The translations under genes and the position numbers were made by a program. From positions 372,001 to 436,000 of the forward strand of contig CAWCTD010000004.1 of the NCBI GenBank assembly GCA_963798455.1: a stretch of DNA of 64,000 bases. Reading direction: 5' to 3'. This DNA comes from CAWCTD01 sp963798455. GTDB lineage: Bacteria; Acidobacteriota; Terriglobia; Bryobacterales; Bryobacteraceae. Under the pieces are notes generated by a model. It was not told the DNA's origin and did no database searches. It was given only the letters and a program-made list of their open reading frames with translations. Of this stretch, positions 26,578 to 35,959 are shown one piece after another; positions within the stretch are counted from its first letter, which is position 1, and the number at the start of each line of letters is the position of its first letter.

Positions 26578-27420
26578 ATGAAACGGCTCCTAATCACTTC
26601 CCTAGCGGCGGCTTTGCTCTTATCAGCACAGAAGATCGAGACACAGAAAACCGACCGCACACGAATCACCCGGCTCGAAACCGCTCTCAACCATCTGACC
26701 GTGATCGAGGTCGGCGAGCCAATCGAGCAGGTTGCGGCCGGCAGTTCTGAATTCAAGGTAGAGTGGCGCGGCAACAAGGTCTTCATCGAGCCGCTGGAGG
26801 CCGATGCCGCGACGAACCTGTTCATCTGGACCCAATCCGGGAATCGGCTCAACTACGAAATAGTCCCGGCCGCGAGTGTCGAGCGCATGCACTTCGCAAT
26901 TGACCAAGAGCCGCCGGTCATCGCCAGGCTAACTCCGCCGGTTGTCCCTGCTGCGGTTCCCGAACGACCGCGCATCCCGCCGGACATGCTCCTCCGCAGC
27001 GTGCCCGTCAGGTTCGCCGGCCACACAGATCGAAAGAACGGAGTCGAGATTCTACTCCAAGATCTGTACGAGGCCGATGGCAAGTTGTATCTGCGCTACG
27101 CGATCCGGAACCAGACCGCCGGCGTATACGAACCGAGATCACCGTTGGTTGTCAGCCTCGACCACCCGCGCAGCCCGAAATCGCTCTATGCACTGGCAGG
27201 CGCCCAGATGTTCGGGGACTTCGCCTCCGGGATCACAGCGAACGGCCAGGAAGCCGTTCCAGTAGTCCACTCGGAACTGGCGTCCACGGTTCTCGGGCCC
27301 GGCCAGGCGACGACCGGCATCCTCGCCCTGGCCATCAAACGGGGCCGCAGTCCGCAGGTAATTCGGTTGCGCTTCCCGGCCAACCGCGAGCGCGAAGTCG
27401 TCGCGACGCTGGTGCTCTGA
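26578..27420 (+). CDS. trbG: VirB9/TrbG-family conjugation protein
   Basis: A 280-residue periplasmic protein with an N-terminal signal (LLITSLAAALLLSA). The N-terminal CagX/VirB9 domain includes LTVIEVGEPIEQVAAGSSEFKVEW and ATNLFIWTQSGNRLNYEI. A proline-rich linker follows, then a C-terminal beta domain with LYLRYAIRNQTAGVYEPRSP. VirB9 forms the outer-membrane core complex with VirB7 and VirB10. No VirB7-like lipoprotein is seen next to it. Good AAGGAGAA ribosome site before the ATG. Confidence 0.78.
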   Translation: MKRLLITSLAAALLLSAQKIETQKTDRTRITRLETALNHLTVIEVGEPIEQVAAGSSEFKVEWRGNKVFIEPLEADAATNLFIWTQSGNRLNYEIVPAASVERMHFAIDQEPPVIARLTPPVVPAAVPERPRIPPDMLLRSVPVRFAGHTDRKNGVEILLQDLYEADGKLYLRYAIRNQTAGVYEPRSPLVVSLDHPRSPKSLYALAGAQMFGDFASGITANGQEAVPVVHSELASTVLGPGQATTGILALAIKRGRSPQVIRLRFPANREREVVATLVL

Positions 27421-27431
27421 AAGAGGTTTCT

Positions 27432-27656
27432 ATGCCACCTTTAGCGCGCGTAACCAGGGAGGACATGCTAAAACTACTGCGGCGGCACAGCGATGAGGGC
27501 GTGCGCAATCTCGCTGCCGACATCGCGATGCTCCCCCGAAACCCGTTTGAGCCCGAGCGGCGCCGCTCACCCAAGCGGGAGGTCGTGACGATTGCACTGC
27601 TGTTGCTCCTCCTGCTCGCTGCCGCAATCTGGTTCAACCTCCGCGCCCTTCCGTAG
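27432..27656 (+). CDS. Small single-pass membrane protein, 74 aa
   Basis: A tail-anchored-type protein: a basic helical N-terminus (REDMLKLLRRHSDEGVRNLAADIAMLPRNPF) and one C-terminal membrane helix (TIALLLLLLLAAAIWF). It lies between trbG and traG, 11 bp after one and 7 bp before the other. Family unknown; position suggests an accessory to the coupling protein. Confidence 0.6.
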   Translation: MPPLARVTREDMLKLLRRHSDEGVRNLAADIAMLPRNPFEPERRRSPKREVVTIALLLLLLLAAAIWFNLRALP

Positions 27657-27663
27657 GCCGGCC

Positions 27664-29472
27664 ATGCAAACCCAGGAGCCACGTCTGTTCTCCACAGGCC
27701 GAGACCCCCGTGGTTCACAGATCGGCACAACGGTGGCCCTGTTGACGTTCGGAGTCATGCTCGCCGTAGGGTTGTCCGTGTACATCGCGGTTGCCCGCTT
27801 CCACTTCACTCCCGACCAGGTCCACGAGTTCGCGGTCTACTTCACCGTAGGCATCCTTGGAATACCGTCAGCGTCACTTTACTTCTTGCTGACGCGCCGG
27901 TCCCGGCGGGAAAAGGCCGAGCGGCATCCGCCGTTGGTCGTCAGCAAGGCGAAGGACCGTGCGCATGTGGCCCGAGCCTGGGCACAGAGCGCCGTCGTCC
28001 TCGGGTACAACATCCACGGCGAGCCGTGGCTGTGGCCGGACAAGGTCCGGGTGATGCAGGGCATCGTGCTCGGTCAAACCGGCTCCGGCAAGACGACACT
28101 GCTGCGGAACATCATCACCCAGGACCTCGAACGGCGTGTCGGGCCGCCCAACGATCGGCACAAGGTCCCAATGGTGATCTTCGACGGCAAGGGCGACCTT
28201 CAGTTCTTCCACGACCTCCTGCCCCACATTCACCGCGCGGGCCGGCTCCAGGATCTGCGCCTTCTGAATCCGGCGCGCCCGGACTTGTCGTGCCTCTACA
28301 ACCCGTTCCACACCGATGACGACAACTACATGGCGCAGGTCAACATGGTCTTCGGCAGCTTCAACCTGCACGACGAATTCTTCGCCAAGCACCAGCTCAA
28401 CTACTTGGCCGAAATCGTGCGCGTCCTCCACTACACCGGCCTGCGGTTCAACTTCTATGACGTGATCGTCATGGCGCTGGACCAGCAGGTTCTCAAGGAG
28501 CAGGCGGAGAAGGCCGCGCAGCACATCCGGAAGGACGGCGGCATCTCCATGCAACGCCGTCTGAACTTCGAGATGTCCGTGCGCAACCTCTTCCAATCGC
28601 TTGAGGACCGCGAGCGCGTCCCCAAGATTCAGGGCTTGCTGAACGAGTGCATGACCTTCCTGGACGACGAGCTCTCCGTGATCACCGGTCCTTATGACCA
28701 CCTGCTGTCGATCGACGAGGTGATCGAGAAGGAACTCATCCTCTTCGTGACGTTGAACATCAACAAGAACACCGAACCCGTACGCGCGCTCGGCAAGATG
28801 CTGTTGCAGAACCTCCAACTGGTGGTCGGCAAGCGGTACGAGAGCGAGACCGAGCGGAAGAGGACCAACAAGCCGTTGTTCAGCGTTGTCCTCGACGAGT
28901 TCGCCGCGTTCGGATACCAGAACTTCAGCCAGATCCTCAACACGGCGCGCGGCACCAACACAGCGTTCCTGTTTTCGATGCAGAGCCTGCCGCAGTTGTT
29001 CAAGGTCGGGCGCGGGTTCAAGGAAGACGTAACCTCGACGCCGAACACTACCATCGCGCTTCGCACCCGTGACGAGGAGACCGCCCGGTTCTTCATCCGT
29101 GCTTCGGCCGAGCAGCCAGTCAAGAAGCGGACCTTCACGCTCTGGCGTGATCAGGTCTTCGGCTACGAGCATTTCCAGCGCGGCACGACAGCGACTGAGC
29201 GTGAGGAGACCGAGTACCGCGTGCAGGACCGCCAGGTCAAGAACCTCGGCAAGGGTCAGATGCAGGTGTTGATGACCGACGACACGGAAGGCACTCTGTA
29301 CACGCACTTACACGTGCGGCCGCCATCGGATGTTGCCTGCCCGCTCGTCGAATGGGATCTACTGCCGCGTCTCCGGCATTCGCGCGAGGATTCCAAGGGC
29401 GCGAATCTGCGCTTCAGAGATCCACAGCTTGCGTCGCGTTACGGCCGGCGGTTTACCGGAGGAAGGTCATGA
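27664..29472 (+). CDS. traG: VirD4/TraG/TraD-family type IV coupling protein
   Basis: A 602-residue ATPase that brings the DNA-relaxase complex to the secretion channel. Two membrane helices lie in residues 20-80 (TTVALLTFGVMLAVGLSVYIAV; YFTVGILGIPSASLYFLL). Walker A is GIVLGQTGSGKTTLLRN and Walker B-like VMVIFDGKGDL. The TraM-recognition region contains LFSVVLDEFAAFGYQNFSQIL and TAFLFSMQSLPQL. The start ATG at 27664 is chosen because it follows the 74-aa gene; a longer open frame begins at 27592. The stop overlaps the next ATG. Confidence 0.9.
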   Translation: MQTQEPRLFSTGRDPRGSQIGTTVALLTFGVMLAVGLSVYIAVARFHFTPDQVHEFAVYFTVGILGIPSASLYFLLTRRSRREKAERHPPLVVSKAKDRAHVARAWAQSAVVLGYNIHGEPWLWPDKVRVMQGIVLGQTGSGKTTLLRNIITQDLERRVGPPNDRHKVPMVIFDGKGDLQFFHDLLPHIHRAGRLQDLRLLNPARPDLSCLYNPFHTDDDNYMAQVNMVFGSFNLHDEFFAKHQLNYLAEIVRVLHYTGLRFNFYDVIVMALDQQVLKEQAEKAAQHIRKDGGISMQRRLNFEMSVRNLFQSLEDRERVPKIQGLLNECMTFLDDELSVITGPYDHLLSIDEVIEKELILFVTLNINKNTEPVRALGKMLLQNLQLVVGKRYESETERKRTNKPLFSVVLDEFAAFGYQNFSQILNTARGTNTAFLFSMQSLPQLFKVGRGFKEDVTSTPNTTIALRTRDEETARFFIRASAEQPVKKRTFTLWRDQVFGYEHFQRGTTATEREETEYRVQDRQVKNLGKGQMQVLMTDDTEGTLYTHLHVRPPSDVACPLVEWDLLPRLRHSREDSKGANLRFRDPQLASRYGRRFTGGRS

Positions 29473-30266
29473 GTATGCCTGGCCTCGTGTTGGCACTACT
29501 CCTGCTTCTGAGTGGAGCGCAGGCACAACCGCAGAAGCAAGCCCCATCTCACCAGATACCGCGCTACTCTCCATATGCGGCGGCCGGTGGCTACTCGCGC
29601 CAGCAACCGAGCTTCTGGGAGTTCTGGCTCCGCCAGTTCAATCCGAAGAACATCAACTACGGTGCGTGGTTGGAAGAGAAACGGCGGGCATTTCTGCGGC
29701 AAGCGGGTGCCAACCCGTATTTCTGGTTCGCGTTCGCCGAGTTAGCGGCGATCTGCTTCTTGGTGCTCTGTGTCGCCAAGGGTCGCATCGACCGCAAAGA
29801 TGCGGAATGGGAGGCCGCGTCTTTCATGGCGGATCTCGCCAACTACGCGGAGTATTGCAAACAGCACGCCACTGAAGCCATCCAGAAGCACAACCAGCAC
29901 ATCGAAGTCTGCAACCGCGTCATCGAAGCTGAGGAGACAGGCCGTCCCATCACGTCCGCCGGCAGTGGGCAACAGTGGAGAGCGGAAATGGAGGAACTGC
30001 GCGAGAAAGCGGACACGATGGAGACGGAGAACGCGAGGTTGAAAGCGCAGTTGGAGGCGAAGGAAGCAAGTCTCGCTGGATTGTCGACCCGCGTAAACGA
30101 GCTGGCGCGAGCGCGGGATGGGAAGCCGAACGGTGCAGGTGCGAATTCCAATCCAAATCTGGATCTCGTTGCGCGAGTCAATCGGCTCACCGCCGAACTG
30201 GACGGTCTGCGTGACGAGAACAGACGCCTCAAACGGATGAACCAGGACGCGGGTCACGGTGGGTGA
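29469..30266 (+). CDS. Membrane-anchored coiled-coil protein
   Basis: A 265-residue protein starting with ATGA overlap on traG. Signal peptide (MSMPGLVLALLLLLSGAQAQ), a Pro/Tyr-rich segment, one membrane helix (FWFAFAELAAICFLVLCVAKG) and a long heptad-like coiled coil (MEELREKADTMETENARLKA ... VNRLTAELDGLRDENRRLKR). The layout suggests a structural or tethering protein for the coupling protein or relaxosome. No named family is recognised. Confidence 0.65.
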   Translation: MSMPGLVLALLLLLSGAQAQPQKQAPSHQIPRYSPYAAAGGYSRQQPSFWEFWLRQFNPKNINYGAWLEEKRRAFLRQAGANPYFWFAFAELAAICFLVLCVAKGRIDRKDAEWEAASFMADLANYAEYCKQHATEAIQKHNQHIEVCNRVIEAEETGRPITSAGSGQQWRAEMEELREKADTMETENARLKAQLEAKEASLAGLSTRVNELARARDGKPNGAGANSNPNLDLVARVNRLTAELDGLRDENRRLKRMNQDAGHGG

Positions 30267-30272
30267 CGATGT

Positions 30273-31061
30273 ATGCGTTACCGCAAGGGTTCGATCGAAC
30301 TGAATCCCGATTACGACGAGGAGCTTCTGCGTCAGGTGCTCCGTTCCGGCTTCATCTCCGACGAACAGCTTCGGCGATTCCTCGAGCTGAGTGGGCGGGG
30401 CATGCCGCAGCGATCCTTCAACTGGAGGTTGCAGCGGCTTGTGGGGCACGAACTGCTTCAGCGGCGTGAAGTTCCAATGATTGGACGTGTGACGGTGTAC
30501 TCGATCGCCGCGCTCGGTGTTGCGCATCTGATGGGACGTGGCGAGCATTATGCCGGTGCGCTGCGTCCGGAACAGGTGAACAGCGGCAACGCGATCCTGC
30601 ACGCGCTCGATCTGAATGACATTCACCTTCGTCTGATCGAGACGGGTGCGCTTGTGGAGTGGAAGTCCGAAGCCGAGATTCGGTCGCGCAATGCCTTCAC
30701 GACGTTCCATTACGCGAAGGACTACGACGCGGTCGTCACCGTCGGCGCGAACGGATGCCAAGCCGAGTTTGCTCTGGAGTACGAGCGCACACCAAAATCC
30801 GCGCGCAAGTACCGCCGTATACGGCGCGAGATCGAATCCGAGATCCTCGTTGCGCACTTCGTGTACCTGACGGTGAACTACCACCTGCTGAATTTCCTCA
30901 CGCAGTTCTTTGAAGGCTCGCGCCGCCTGATCTACTTCGGCCTGCTCGACGATTTTCGCCAACATCGCCTCGAGATGCGGGTGATCGATTGCACACGGAC
31001 GCACAGCGCCAGGCTGAGCGATGCTCTGCAGATCGCTGCGCCCGAAGGAGCGCAATCGTGA
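30273..31061 (+). CDS. Replication-relaxation family protein
   Basis: A 262-residue protein matching the replication-relaxation (Replic_Relax) type found in conjugative elements: an N-terminal winged helix (FISDEQLRRFLELSGRGMPQRSFNWRLQRLVGHELLQRRE) with YSIAALG, then a core with DLNDIHLRLIETGALVEWKSEAEIRSRNAF and FALEYERTPKSARKYRRI, resembling a nuclease-like alpha/beta fold. It is the last gene of the T4SS operon and is followed within 10 bp by phased repeats, consistent with an origin-acting protein. The exact biochemical role of the family is not settled. Confidence 0.7.
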   Translation: MRYRKGSIELNPDYDEELLRQVLRSGFISDEQLRRFLELSGRGMPQRSFNWRLQRLVGHELLQRREVPMIGRVTVYSIAALGVAHLMGRGEHYAGALRPEQVNSGNAILHALDLNDIHLRLIETGALVEWKSEAEIRSRNAFTTFHYAKDYDAVVTVGANGCQAEFALEYERTPKSARKYRRIRREIESEILVAHFVYLTVNYHLLNFLTQFFEGSRRLIYFGLLDDFRQHRLEMRVIDCTRTHSARLSDALQIAAPEGAQS

Positions 31062-31068
31062 TCGCCCA

Positions 31069-31156
31069 TTGCCTGCCCGAACCGGCCGCATTGCCTGCCT
31101 GAAAGCGGTTCCTTGCCAGCCCATTGATTACCTTTTGCCTGCCAAGACGTGGCGGC
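31069..31156 (+). repeat. Four phased direct repeats with 22-bp period (iteron-like)
   Basis: TTGCCTGCC occurs at 31069, 31091 and 31135, and TTGCCAGCC at 31113: four copies spaced exactly 22 bp, about two helical turns. The other 13 bp of each unit vary. Such phasing is typical of protein-binding iterons at plasmid origins or oriT, and of multi-site transposase ends. The repeats start 8 bp after the replication-relaxation gene. Confidence 0.6.
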
Positions 31157-31321
31157 AACCGTTTCTGAATCAAGTGGATAGCGTTAGACTATGCTGGAGG
31201 TTCGTCTGTGGCATGAAGAGTCAGATTTGCGCGAGAACATAAACCTACGGTTGCCATCCCGGCGTGAGAGATGTCGAAGACGGCAAGAGATTCGTGTTGA
31301 ATGAAGGAGAAAGCCTAAGGG

Positions 31322-31420
31322 ATGGCGAATGAAACGAAGAAAGTGGGCGTGCTCGTGCGCGTCGACAGCGTCGAGTCGGATTCGCACTGGAGTACCCGGG
31401 TTCCTCTCGAATCGGTTTGA
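31322..31420 (+). CDS. Possible 32-aa small protein
   Basis: The ATG at 31322 is preceded by GAAGGAGAAAG at a somewhat long distance and opens a frame of 32 codons (MANETKKVGVLVRVDSVESD...). It lies in the gap between the repeats and the TerB-domain gene. There is no family evidence; it may be a leader peptide, a gene remnant or chance. The surrounding 400 bp otherwise hold only the repeats and presumably the TerB-module promoter (TATATT at about 31448). Confidence 0.25.
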   Translation: MANETKKVGVLVRVDSVESDSHWSTRVPLESV

Positions 31421-31463
31421 TCCTCGCGTGCGCGATGGCGTAGCGGTATATTGATAAGTCCCC

Positions 31464-34400
31464 GTGCTAGAGCCCTCAGAACACGGTGCGCCGGGCCAGA
31501 GCGGCGGCCAGGCATCCTCGGTTGCCGAGGTCGTAGTCACAATAGAAGGCGACTCGTTCTCATATTTCGAATCCGGCAGTGGTCGTACGTTAAGTCCGCA
31601 GGAATTCGTGGCAGGGGTCAACAGCCGAGCCGGAACGCGGAACGTGGCGCCTTGGGTCGCAGTGGTAGGCATCGCTGTCGCGGCCATGCTCGCGGGGTCC
31701 CCAGTAGTCGCAGTCGTAGCGTTCGCCGCGGCGATCATTACGGCATTGATTTTGAATGGGAATTGCCAGCGGCGTCGGCAGACTCTGGTCAATTACCGTC
31801 TCGACGAAGCCCAACAATCTACATATAAGGCGCTTCAGGATGGTCTAGCCGCACTCTCACGTGCCAATGCGGTGTGGCGTGTTGAACCCGATTCGGTCTC
31901 CTTCGTGAGCAGTCGGGTTCTCGCGCATGCGGGGTCACCCCAGATTCCGTCGATCAAGGCCAGTGTGCCTATCCCTGGAATCGCGGCGGGATCCGAAACG
32001 TTCCACTTCTTTCCAGACCAGCTTGTTATCCGTACACGACGGAGCTACGCCCCGATTTCGTATGCGGATTTGAAGATCGAGACGAAGATGGTGGACGTTG
32101 CAGAGACCGGTTGGGTGCCCGCCGACAGCACGACTGTAGGCAGGACCTGGAGACACGCGAGGCGCGACGGCGGGCCGGACAGGCGATATCGAGATAATCC
32201 AGCAATTCCCATTGTTCGCTATGCACTGGTCATACTGCTGGCGGGCCAATATCGGGTGGGCCTCCTGGTCTCCGGCATTCAAGAGGTCGAGACATTTGCA
32301 TCGGCAATCCAGACCGTGGGGCGCCGTTTCGCAGCGAGGCTGGTCGCCGCTCGGACCGCAGTTCCACCCGCACCAGCAGTGACGGTGCCCGCCAAACAAT
32401 CGACAGAGCCGGAGCCGCTTCGGAGAGTGATGCTCCCGGACGCGGCAACAGCGGCCGCCGCGCCGAACGAAGTCGCACCTGCATCAGCAGTGACGGCGCC
32501 CGCAGAGTTGCCGAAAAGATCGGAGCCGCCCGTCCCATCAGTGGCGGCGGGGAAGCCGTACTCCGATCCTCTGACAGAGACTGAGCCACCGCGGTGGGTT
32601 CCTCCTGGGCAGACCGTTGAGGTTGCGGGGTTTCGAATTCCGGGGTTCATTTACTTTGGACGCGGCCTCCGAGCCTTGAGCGGACTCGGTGTGGAACCCG
32701 CTCTGATCGATCCGTCGCTCTCTGTCGCCTCCTCTTCAGTGGGCTTTGATCGGGAGTGGTTTCAATACTGGGCTAGTTACACCGAGATCGGCGCGTCGGC
32801 GCGCAACTTCTACTTGTCTTGGCATGCCGCTGGCCGCTCGTCGCCGGAGATGCCGATCAGCCTCGTATTCATGTACTTCTTCGGGATCGAGCGCCGTATC
32901 CTTCAAGATTTAGGAACGGGAGGTGGCCACGGCGAAGAGTACTCATTGATTCTCGCTGAGGTGAGGCGTCTGCTCGGGATCTACGGTGCCAATCAATCGT
33001 TCCGGGGATATGCTTCGACGTTTCTGGATCTGGCGGAGGTAATTCGGAAGTACCCGGATCTCGACGGACCTCCCCCTGACGAAATTCTCCCGACATACGG
33101 GGTGTCGGCCAGGCTGAAGCTCGGCCTACGCCTCATGGCTCGGGATGGTAAGCCGATTCCGCCGGCATGGGCACGGGCGTGTGTGGTGGCGGATCCGCCG
33201 TTCCCGCCCCGCACTCCTTTCACTCGCTGCCGCGAGTATTTCAATGAACTTTTCGAAGCGCGTTACCGGGAAAGGTTCGGCGATGGTGTGATCGTAACGC
33301 CGGACAAGATGCGCGTTCAGGACGATTACCAGCAGGAGGGCTATTCTTTCCGGCGTGCGCTCACTGCCAGAGCCGAACTGCTTGATGTCACAGTGCTTCA
33401 AGAGCCGATCGGCAAGCTCCGCGCACTCGCTGAGGAATGCACCGGTGAACTAAATGCGTACAGCCGTTACCTTGGGCGGAACCCAGGAGGCGGGAAGTGC
33501 TTGGCCGCGATGGCTCTATTGCCTCCTATACTGCTTTCCAAGTCGATGACGGGTCATATTCCACAACTGCGCGACAGACTGGCCGCGGCCGCTGGGACCG
33601 GCGCACTACTTACCAGGGACAGACTGTTGAAACTCGTCGAATTCCCAGATGCCTCGGCGTTCGCTAAACGCGAAGCGGTCGCCCTTGCGCAATTGCTCGC
33701 CTCTACCGGTTACGGTATTGAGCCGGATGTACGTTTCGGTGGCGCTGTACCGCCGCGTGACACTAGAGTGTACGTTTTTCCATTGTGCTCGGGAGCCGCG
33801 AGCGCGCCCACTCAGGCGTATTCTGCGGCGGCACTGCTGGTCCACCTGGCGGCCCTCGTCTCGGCGGCTGACGGGTCCATCAGCCCACAAGAGGAAGCGC
33901 ACCTCAAGAACCACGTGGCGGCAGCCATGCAACTTGCCGAAGACGAGCGACTTCGCCTCGACGCCCACCTCCACTGGGTCCTGGCGGAGCGGCCGGGGCT
34001 CCCGGAGGTGAAGAAGCGAATTGACGCACTGACTTTGTCGCAGCGCGAGGCCATCGGCCAGTTTCTCATCGGCGTCGCCAACGCCGACGGGTACATTTCG
34101 CCTGAAGAAGTCGAGGCGTTGGGCAAAGTGTACCGACTACTCGGGCTGAATCCCCAGGACGTGTACAGCCATACGCACGCTGCTGCGACCGAGCCCGTAA
34201 CGGTGAAGCCTGCCGAGAAAGCTGTATCCGGTTTCGCCGTTCCGCAGCGTCAAGAACAGAAGAAAACGGCAGGCGTGCAACTGGACCCGGCAGCCGTGGA
34301 GGCGAAGCTCAAGGAGACCGCGGCTGTGTCCGCACTGCTTGCGTCGGTCTTCGCGGAAGAGCCGGCACCTTCACCCGTCTCCCGGGCAGAGGCAAGCGGG

Positions 34401-34646
34401 TGTATCCCGGGCCTCGATGAGGACGCCTCCGCTTTCGTGCGGCATCTGGCAACCAGGGGAGTGTGGAGTCGCGGTGAATTGGAGCTTGTCGCCAGTGCGC
34501 GCGCGCTACTGCTCGATGGGACGGTTGAAGCGATCAACGAGGCTGCATTCGAGGCGTGCGACGCCGCCGCACTGGAGGGCGATGATCCTGTTGAAGTGAA
34601 CGTCGTCGCGATGACAGCATTGATCGAAAGGACTGTAACCGCATGA
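31464..34646 (+). CDS. Membrane-anchored TerB-domain protein (TerB_N/TerB/TerB_C)
   Basis: A 1060-residue protein with a paired membrane segment (residues about 60-95) near the N-terminus and a long Ala/Pro-rich linker (about 275-375). A TerB_N-like region (about 395-640, with SASARNFYLSW-type context and FFGIERRIL) comes next, then a TerB domain at about 785-895. The TerB domain carries two metal-binding-type repeats, AADGSISPQEEAHL and NADGYISPEEVEAL. A TerB_C-like tail follows. TerB modules with ATPase and helicase partners have been predicted to act in stress or antiviral DNA processing. The GTG start is used; no better start is visible. It overlaps the next gene by ATGA. Confidence 0.75.
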   Translation: MLEPSEHGAPGQSGGQASSVAEVVVTIEGDSFSYFESGSGRTLSPQEFVAGVNSRAGTRNVAPWVAVVGIAVAAMLAGSPVVAVVAFAAAIITALILNGNCQRRRQTLVNYRLDEAQQSTYKALQDGLAALSRANAVWRVEPDSVSFVSSRVLAHAGSPQIPSIKASVPIPGIAAGSETFHFFPDQLVIRTRRSYAPISYADLKIETKMVDVAETGWVPADSTTVGRTWRHARRDGGPDRRYRDNPAIPIVRYALVILLAGQYRVGLLVSGIQEVETFASAIQTVGRRFAARLVAARTAVPPAPAVTVPAKQSTEPEPLRRVMLPDAATAAAAPNEVAPASAVTAPAELPKRSEPPVPSVAAGKPYSDPLTETEPPRWVPPGQTVEVAGFRIPGFIYFGRGLRALSGLGVEPALIDPSLSVASSSVGFDREWFQYWASYTEIGASARNFYLSWHAAGRSSPEMPISLVFMYFFGIERRILQDLGTGGGHGEEYSLILAEVRRLLGIYGANQSFRGYASTFLDLAEVIRKYPDLDGPPPDEILPTYGVSARLKLGLRLMARDGKPIPPAWARACVVADPPFPPRTPFTRCREYFNELFEARYRERFGDGVIVTPDKMRVQDDYQQEGYSFRRALTARAELLDVTVLQEPIGKLRALAEECTGELNAYSRYLGRNPGGGKCLAAMALLPPILLSKSMTGHIPQLRDRLAAAAGTGALLTRDRLLKLVEFPDASAFAKREAVALAQLLASTGYGIEPDVRFGGAVPPRDTRVYVFPLCSGAASAPTQAYSAAALLVHLAALVSAADGSISPQEEAHLKNHVAAAMQLAEDERLRLDAHLHWVLAERPGLPEVKKRIDALTLSQREAIGQFLIGVANADGYISPEEVEALGKVYRLLGLNPQDVYSHTHAAATEPVTVKPAEKAVSGFAVPQRQEQKKTAGVQLDPAAVEAKLKETAAVSALLASVFAEEPAPSPVSRAEASGCIPGLDEDASAFVRHLATRGVWSRGELELVASARALLLDGTVEAINEAAFEACDAAALEGDDPVEVNVVAMTALIERTVTA

Positions 34647-35956
34647 CCTCATCGATTCGACCGAAAGACCGCGACGCGGTGCTGCAGTCTCTCCGTGCGG
34701 GTGTTGTCCCACGCGTAGGTCTTCACCTGATCCAGGTTGGGCGTGCACGCGAGGTTAAGGCGGCACTTACGGACATCGAGCGCATCGCGGATGGCGGTTC
34801 CGGCATTCGGTTCGTGATTGGCGAGTACGGTTCGGGCAAGACATTCTTCCTCAACCTCGTCCGGTCCATTGCACTTGAGAAGAAACTGGTCACGGTGCAC
34901 GCCGACCTGACTCCCGACCGTCGACTGCAAGGATCCAGCGGCCAGGCACGTTCAATGTACGCCGAACTGATGCGCAACGTTTCCACGCGCTCGAAGCCGG
35001 ATGGTGGAGCTATGTCGAGTATAGTGGAGCGTTTTGTCTCGGAGGCATTGCGTCAGGCGCGTGAACAGAAAGCCAGTCCCGAAGAGGTGATTCACAATCG
35101 TCTCCAGGACCTGGCCGAAATGACGGGAGGTTATGACTTCGCAGCCGTCATTGCCGCCTACTGGCGTGGACACGATAGCGGAAACGAGCAACTCAAGTCC
35201 GATGCCGTTCGATGGCTTCGCGGCGAGTTCAGCACTCGCACGGACGCACGGAACGCGCTCGGTGTGCGGACCATCATCGACGATGCTTCCGTCTACGACC
35301 ACCTGAAGCTGATGGCGCGCTTCGCGCGACATGCCGGGTTCAGTGGAATGCTCGTGCTCCTCGATGAGCTGGTCAATTTGTATAAGCTGGCCAACACACA
35401 GGCGCGGAATGCCAACTACGAACAGATACTACGCATTTTGAATGATAGTCTGCAGGGAATCTCTGTGGGACTCGGATTCGCGCTCGGCGGCACCCCGGAG
35501 TTTCTCATGGACACACGCCGGGGTCTCTACAGTTACCCGGCGCTGCAGTCGCGGCTGGCGGAAAACACATTTGCCACACGGGGCCTTGTCGATTACACCG
35601 GGCCCGTCGTGCGGCTAAGCAGCCTGGCGCCGGAGGACTTTTACGTTCTCCTGGCTAAGCTCCGGCACGTTTACGCGGGCGGCAACGAAGCGAAGTTCCT
35701 GGTGCCCGACGAGGGCCTAACGGCGTTCATGGAGCACTGTTCCAAGCGAGTCGGCGACGCATATTTCCGCACACCGCGCACCACGATAACCTCCTTCATC
35801 AACCTGCTGTCGGTCCTGGAGCAGAACCCGAAGGCATCCTGGCAGGAACTTCTCGGAGGTGTTCAGGTGCTTAAGGACGAAGGTCCGGATACCTCCGACA
35901 TCCCGGATGCCGACGCCCCGGCAAGCGGCAATGAATTGGCGAGCTTTCGACTCTGA
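34643..35956 (+). CDS. BREX-type (DUF2791, BrxD-like) P-loop ATPase
   Basis: A 437-residue ATPase. Walker A is FVIGEYGSGKTFFLNLVR (residues about 58-75) and Walker B is GMLVLLDELVNLYKL. Later family features include ISVGLGFALGGTPEFLMDTRRGLYSYPALQSRL and VVRLSSLAPEDFYVLLAKLRHVYA. This is the architecture of DUF2791 ATP-binding proteins found in BREX and in TerB modules. It is translationally coupled to the TerB gene upstream and lies 3 bp before the helicase gene, so the three products probably form one system. Confidence 0.82.
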   Translation: MTSSIRPKDRDAVLQSLRAGVVPRVGLHLIQVGRAREVKAALTDIERIADGGSGIRFVIGEYGSGKTFFLNLVRSIALEKKLVTVHADLTPDRRLQGSSGQARSMYAELMRNVSTRSKPDGGAMSSIVERFVSEALRQAREQKASPEEVIHNRLQDLAEMTGGYDFAAVIAAYWRGHDSGNEQLKSDAVRWLRGEFSTRTDARNALGVRTIIDDASVYDHLKLMARFARHAGFSGMLVLLDELVNLYKLANTQARNANYEQILRILNDSLQGISVGLGFALGGTPEFLMDTRRGLYSYPALQSRLAENTFATRGLVDYTGPVVRLSSLAPEDFYVLLAKLRHVYAGGNEAKFLVPDEGLTAFMEHCSKRVGDAYFRTPRTTITSFINLLSVLEQNPKASWQELLGGVQVLKDEGPDTSDIPDADAPASGNELASFRL

Positions 35957-35959
35957 CCG

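Noticed and set aside
27874..29307. 477-codon minus-strand open frame opposite traG
   Set aside because: Shadow of the GC-rich traG gene, which has Walker motifs and tight operon spacing; the antisense product has no recognisable motif.
31069..31156. CRISPR array
   Set aside because: Repeats are only 9 bp conserved in a 22-bp period with no proper repeat-spacer sizes and no cas genes.
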